DNA from: Faecalibacterium sp. UBA1819
GTDB lineage: Bacteria; Bacillota; Clostridia; Oscillospirales; Ruminococcaceae
NCBI GenBank assembly: GCA_002315015.1
Contig: DCEX01000020.1
Coordinates: 17,161-24,247 of the forward strand
Length of the DNA: 7,087 nt
Direction: 5' to 3'
Position numbers and translations under genes: made by a program. Shown here one piece after another: positions 5,118 to 7,087 of the stretch (positions within the stretch are counted from its first letter, which is position 1; each line of letters begins with the position of its first letter). Under the pieces are notes generated by a model. The model ran no database searches. It was not told the DNA's origin and saw only the letters and a program-made list of their open reading frames with translations.

Positions 5118-6455
5118 ATGGAACGTTTGACTGTTTATCCCAAATTTACAAAAGAAATGAAATCCACCCATAAAATCTTAGTCCCCAACATGGCGCCCAT
5201 TCATTTCTCCATGCTGAAAGACGCGCTGGAGGATGAAGGCTACCAAATTGAGGTGCTGGGAACCTCCGGCCAAGAAGTGGCGCAGGAAGGGCTGAAATAT
5301 GTTCATAACGACACCTGCTACCCGGCACTGATTGTTATTGGTCAGTTTATCAATGCGCTGAAAAGCGGCAAGTATGACCTCGACCACACCGCGCTGCTGA
5401 TTTCTCAAACGGGCGGCGGCTGCCGTGCGTCGAACTACATTCACCTTTTACGCAAAGCGCTGGTGAAAGCCGGTTTCCCGCAGGTTCCCGTGGCGAGCCT
5501 CAATTTCTCCGGGCTGGAAAAGGACAGCGGCTTTCAGCTGACCCTGCCGCTGCTGCATAAGGTGATTGCCTCTATTTTCTACGGCGACGCTTTGATGAGC
5601 CTTTCCAACCAAACGCGCCCGTATGAAAACGAAAAGGGCGCTGCCGACGCGCTCGTGAGCCGCTGGACAAAGGAAATTGCCCGCCAGTTCGACCAGAAAA
5701 AAGGCGTGTCGAAACGCGATATGGGCGAAAACTTCCGCGCGATGGCGCGCGACTTTGCCGCTTTGCCCATTACTTATACCCCGAAGGTAAAAGTGGGCGT
5801 TGTTGGCGAAATTTACGTTAAATATTCTCCCCTTGGCAACAACGAGCTGGAAAAATTCCTGCACGAGGAGGACTGCGAGGTCAACCTGCCCGGCCTGATG
5901 GGCTTTGTGCAGTACTGCATTGAAAACACCAGCCAAACCATTCACCTGTACGGCGGCAGCGGCATCACCGCGCTGGGGGCAAAGGCTTTGATGCACTATC
6001 TGACGGTGCGTGAGCAGATGATGATTGACGCCATCGCCGCCTATCCCCAGTTCCATGCGCCGACGCTGTTCAACGAAACGAAAAAGCTGGCCGACGGCAT
6101 GATCGGCTACGGCAACAAAATGGGCGAAGGCTGGCTGCTGACCGCCGAGATGGTGGAATTGGTGCATTCCGGCTTTGAAAACATCGTGTGCGCACAGCCC
6201 TTCGGCTGTCTGCCCAATCATATCTGCGGCAAGGGCATGATCAACAAAATCCGTGCGGCTCACCCCACGGCCAACATTACCCCGATTGACTACGACCCCA
6301 GCGCCACCCGCGTCAATCAGGAAAATCGCATTAAACTGATGCTCAGCGTTGCACGCGAGCGCCTGCAAAGCCCCCCGCGCCAAACGCCGCCCAGCGCGCC
6401 GCAGCACGAAGGCCGCCGCGTGCCGAACCTTGTTCCGCTGCCCGCCAATTCCTAA
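5118..6455 (+). CDS. 2-hydroxyacyl-CoA dehydratase D-subunit-like protein (C-terminal half of activase family)
   Basis: A 445-aa protein that matches the C-terminal third of the large CoA-activase/DUF2229 family and resembles the dehydratase D component. Family blocks include FTKEMK at 10-15, VPNMAPIHF at 22-30, NDTCYPA at 64-70 (C67), SQTGGGCRASNY at 96-107 (C102), YGDALM at 155-160, C253, C267, and the C-terminal block CAQPFGCLPNHICGKG at 358-373 (C358, C364, C370), followed by NQENRIKLML. The many conserved cysteines suggest an iron-sulfur cluster acting together with the upstream activase, probably in one complex. The last 30 residues are rich in proline and arginine and look unstructured. 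The ATG at 5118 follows a purine-rich but imperfect ribosome binding site, AAAGAGAGTGA (5101-5111). The gene lies 93 bp after the activase stop in the same frame and is 24 bp before the next gene. It is intact with no internal stop. Substrate unknown; dehydration of a 2-hydroxyacyl-CoA or reduction of another substrate are both possible. Confidence 0.9.
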   Translation: MERLTVYPKFTKEMKSTHKILVPNMAPIHFSMLKDALEDEGYQIEVLGTSGQEVAQEGLKYVHNDTCYPALIVIGQFINALKSGKYDLDHTALLISQTGGGCRASNYIHLLRKALVKAGFPQVPVASLNFSGLEKDSGFQLTLPLLHKVIASIFYGDALMSLSNQTRPYENEKGAADALVSRWTKEIARQFDQKKGVSKRDMGENFRAMARDFAALPITYTPKVKVGVVGEIYVKYSPLGNNELEKFLHEEDCEVNLPGLMGFVQYCIENTSQTIHLYGGSGITALGAKALMHYLTVREQMMIDAIAAYPQFHAPTLFNETKKLADGMIGYGNKMGEGWLLTAEMVELVHSGFENIVCAQPFGCLPNHICGKGMINKIRAAHPTANITPIDYDPSATRVNQENRIKLMLSVARERLQSPPRQTPPSAPQHEGRRVPNLVPLPANS

Positions 6456-6479
6456 CGGCTTTCTGAAAGGGGCTTTTTC

Positions 6480-6989
6480 ATGGAAGTACATACTCGGACA
6501 AGCGAACAGGCGCTAAGAGAGCTGAGAAAATATATCATCAAGCCAAGCATTAAGAAAAAGCTGATGGTCACGTCGGGCGTTCTTTTGGCAATGGGCATCC
6601 TGGCGTTTTTGGTGCAGCTTTATTTAGCAATGACAGCTTGCTTCCTCGGTATTGTCATCTTCGCTGTTGAGCTGTACTTCCTTTCCAAAAAGCAGATTCA
6701 ACTCACTTTAAGAAGGCTGTACGAACTATACAATACCGACAAGGTGGAGGGCAAAATCGTCTTTGAGGACGATGCGCTGCGCATGGTCAACTTTATTACA
6801 AACGGAGAGCTTCGGCTCCCGTACAGCGTCATGTCTATGTTTGTCCAAACACAAAATTATTACGCCTTATTCACTAAGGAGCACCAAGCGCTCATTGTAG
6901 ATAAGCAGCAATTCACCCCGGAAACACAGGCGCAGTTTTTAGAGTTAATCCGCGAAAAAATGCCCAAACTTTTAAAGTCGGGCAAATAA
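6480..6989 (+). CDS. YcxB-like two-helix membrane protein
   Basis: A 169-aa protein of unknown function. The N-terminal 26 residues are basic and probably cytoplasmic. They are followed by two hydrophobic helices at about 27-47 and 50-69 and a soluble C-terminal part. Residues 93-160 have the form of the YcxB-like domain: IVFEDDALRMV at 93-103, an aromatic-rich strand region (QNYYALF at 125-131), ALIVDKQQF at 137-145, and an ending amphipathic helix FLELIREKMPKLL. Helix-strand-helix order and length fit this family. The start at 6480 is supported by AAAGGGG (6466-6472), 7 nt upstream. The short 24-bp gap suggests co-transcription with the dehydratase-like gene, but YcxB-like genes occur in many contexts, so a functional link is not shown. 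Base composition is lower in GC than the two upstream genes, partly due to membrane codons. No terminator with a T tract follows in the plus direction within the window. Confidence 0.8.
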   Translation: MEVHTRTSEQALRELRKYIIKPSIKKKLMVTSGVLLAMGILAFLVQLYLAMTACFLGIVIFAVELYFLSKKQIQLTLRRLYELYNTDKVEGKIVFEDDALRMVNFITNGELRLPYSVMSMFVQTQNYYALFTKEHQALIVDKQQFTPETQAQFLELIREKMPKLLKSGK

Positions 6990-7022
6990 AATCAAGAAAG
7001 CACGATAAAGAAACGATGTGCC

Positions 7023-7061
7023 AAAAAACTGCCGCCTCATTCAGAAAGAACCTAGGCTGCA
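7023..7061 (-). terminator. Candidate terminator of a convergent gene beyond the right edge
   Basis: On the minus strand TGCAGCCT (7054-7061) pairs with AGGCGGCA (7030-7037) with one A-G mismatch. TTC and GAA can pair inside the 16-nt loop. After one G comes a run of six T (7023-7028). This is a usable rho-independent terminator for transcription coming leftward from outside the window. In the plus direction the hairpin is not followed by T residues, so it does not clearly end the operon. Confidence 0.42.
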
Positions 7062-7087
7062 AGGGGAAAAAGGCTTGGAAAAGGGGG

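Noticed and set aside
4035..5171. Long minus-strand open frame (378 codons) opposite the activase gene
   Set aside because: It is an antisense shadow of a GC-rich gene. The plus-strand protein has clear conserved motifs throughout, and the antisense product shows none.
5448..6491. Long minus-strand open frame (347 codons) opposite the dehydratase-like gene
   Set aside because: Antisense to a protein with strong family motifs. The product is rich in A, V, H, R and F, as expected for a codon-bias shadow.
6990..7022. GCAC/GTGC inverted repeat just after the YcxB-like gene, considered as operon terminator
   Set aside because: Only four base pairs with a long loop and no T tract.

Overview
The window looks like chromosomal DNA of an anaerobic Gram-positive bacterium, most likely a Clostridia/Oscillospiraceae-type gut organism. 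This is inferred from the strong AAGGAGGT-type ribosome binding sites, the large CoA-enzyme-activase family typical of anaerobic Firmicutes, the YcxB-like protein and the moderate GC content. No species can be fixed from the sequence alone.

Left part, minus strand. Positions 1-132 carry no supported gene. An AT-richer gene for an integral-membrane acyltransferase of the AT3 family (133-1161) is followed upstream by rpsT (ribosomal protein S20, 1360-1623). rpsT has its own promoter (1660-1688), a near-perfect ribosome binding site and an intrinsic terminator (1315-1348), so it is a separate unit from the acyltransferase gene.

Middle, 1624-2108. This 485-bp divergent intergenic region separates rpsT from the rightward genes. 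It holds the rpsT promoter, a candidate rightward promoter (1815-1844), a 172-bp non-coding transposon-like element (1863-2034; 18-bp inverted repeats with 16 matches, flanked by the 4-bp repeat CTAA), and a perfect 9-bp dyad (2054-2079) just before the next ribosome binding site. The element appears to have inserted between the candidate promoter and the gene it serves.

Right part, plus strand. Three genes form a probable operon. The first (2109-5024) encodes a 971-aa protein with two ASKHA-type CoA-activase ATPase domains, a cysteine-rich DUF2229 region and a dehydratase-like region. The second (5118-6455) encodes a 445-aa protein of the 2-hydroxyacyl-CoA dehydratase D-subunit type. The third (6480-6989) encodes a small two-helix membrane protein with a YcxB-like C-terminal domain. 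The first two together match what is usually one chain of about 1,400 residues. Here they lie in the same reading frame, separated by 93 bp with three in-frame stops. They probably act together as an ATP-driven, iron-sulfur, low-potential electron-transfer machine. The substrate is unknown and no CoA-transferase or acyl-CoA pathway gene is visible.

At the right edge a minus-strand terminator-like hairpin (7023-7061) suggests a convergent gene beyond the window. The most notable points are the transposon-like element in the operon leader, the two-gene form of the activase/dehydratase protein, and the arrangement of its cluster-ligand cysteines.
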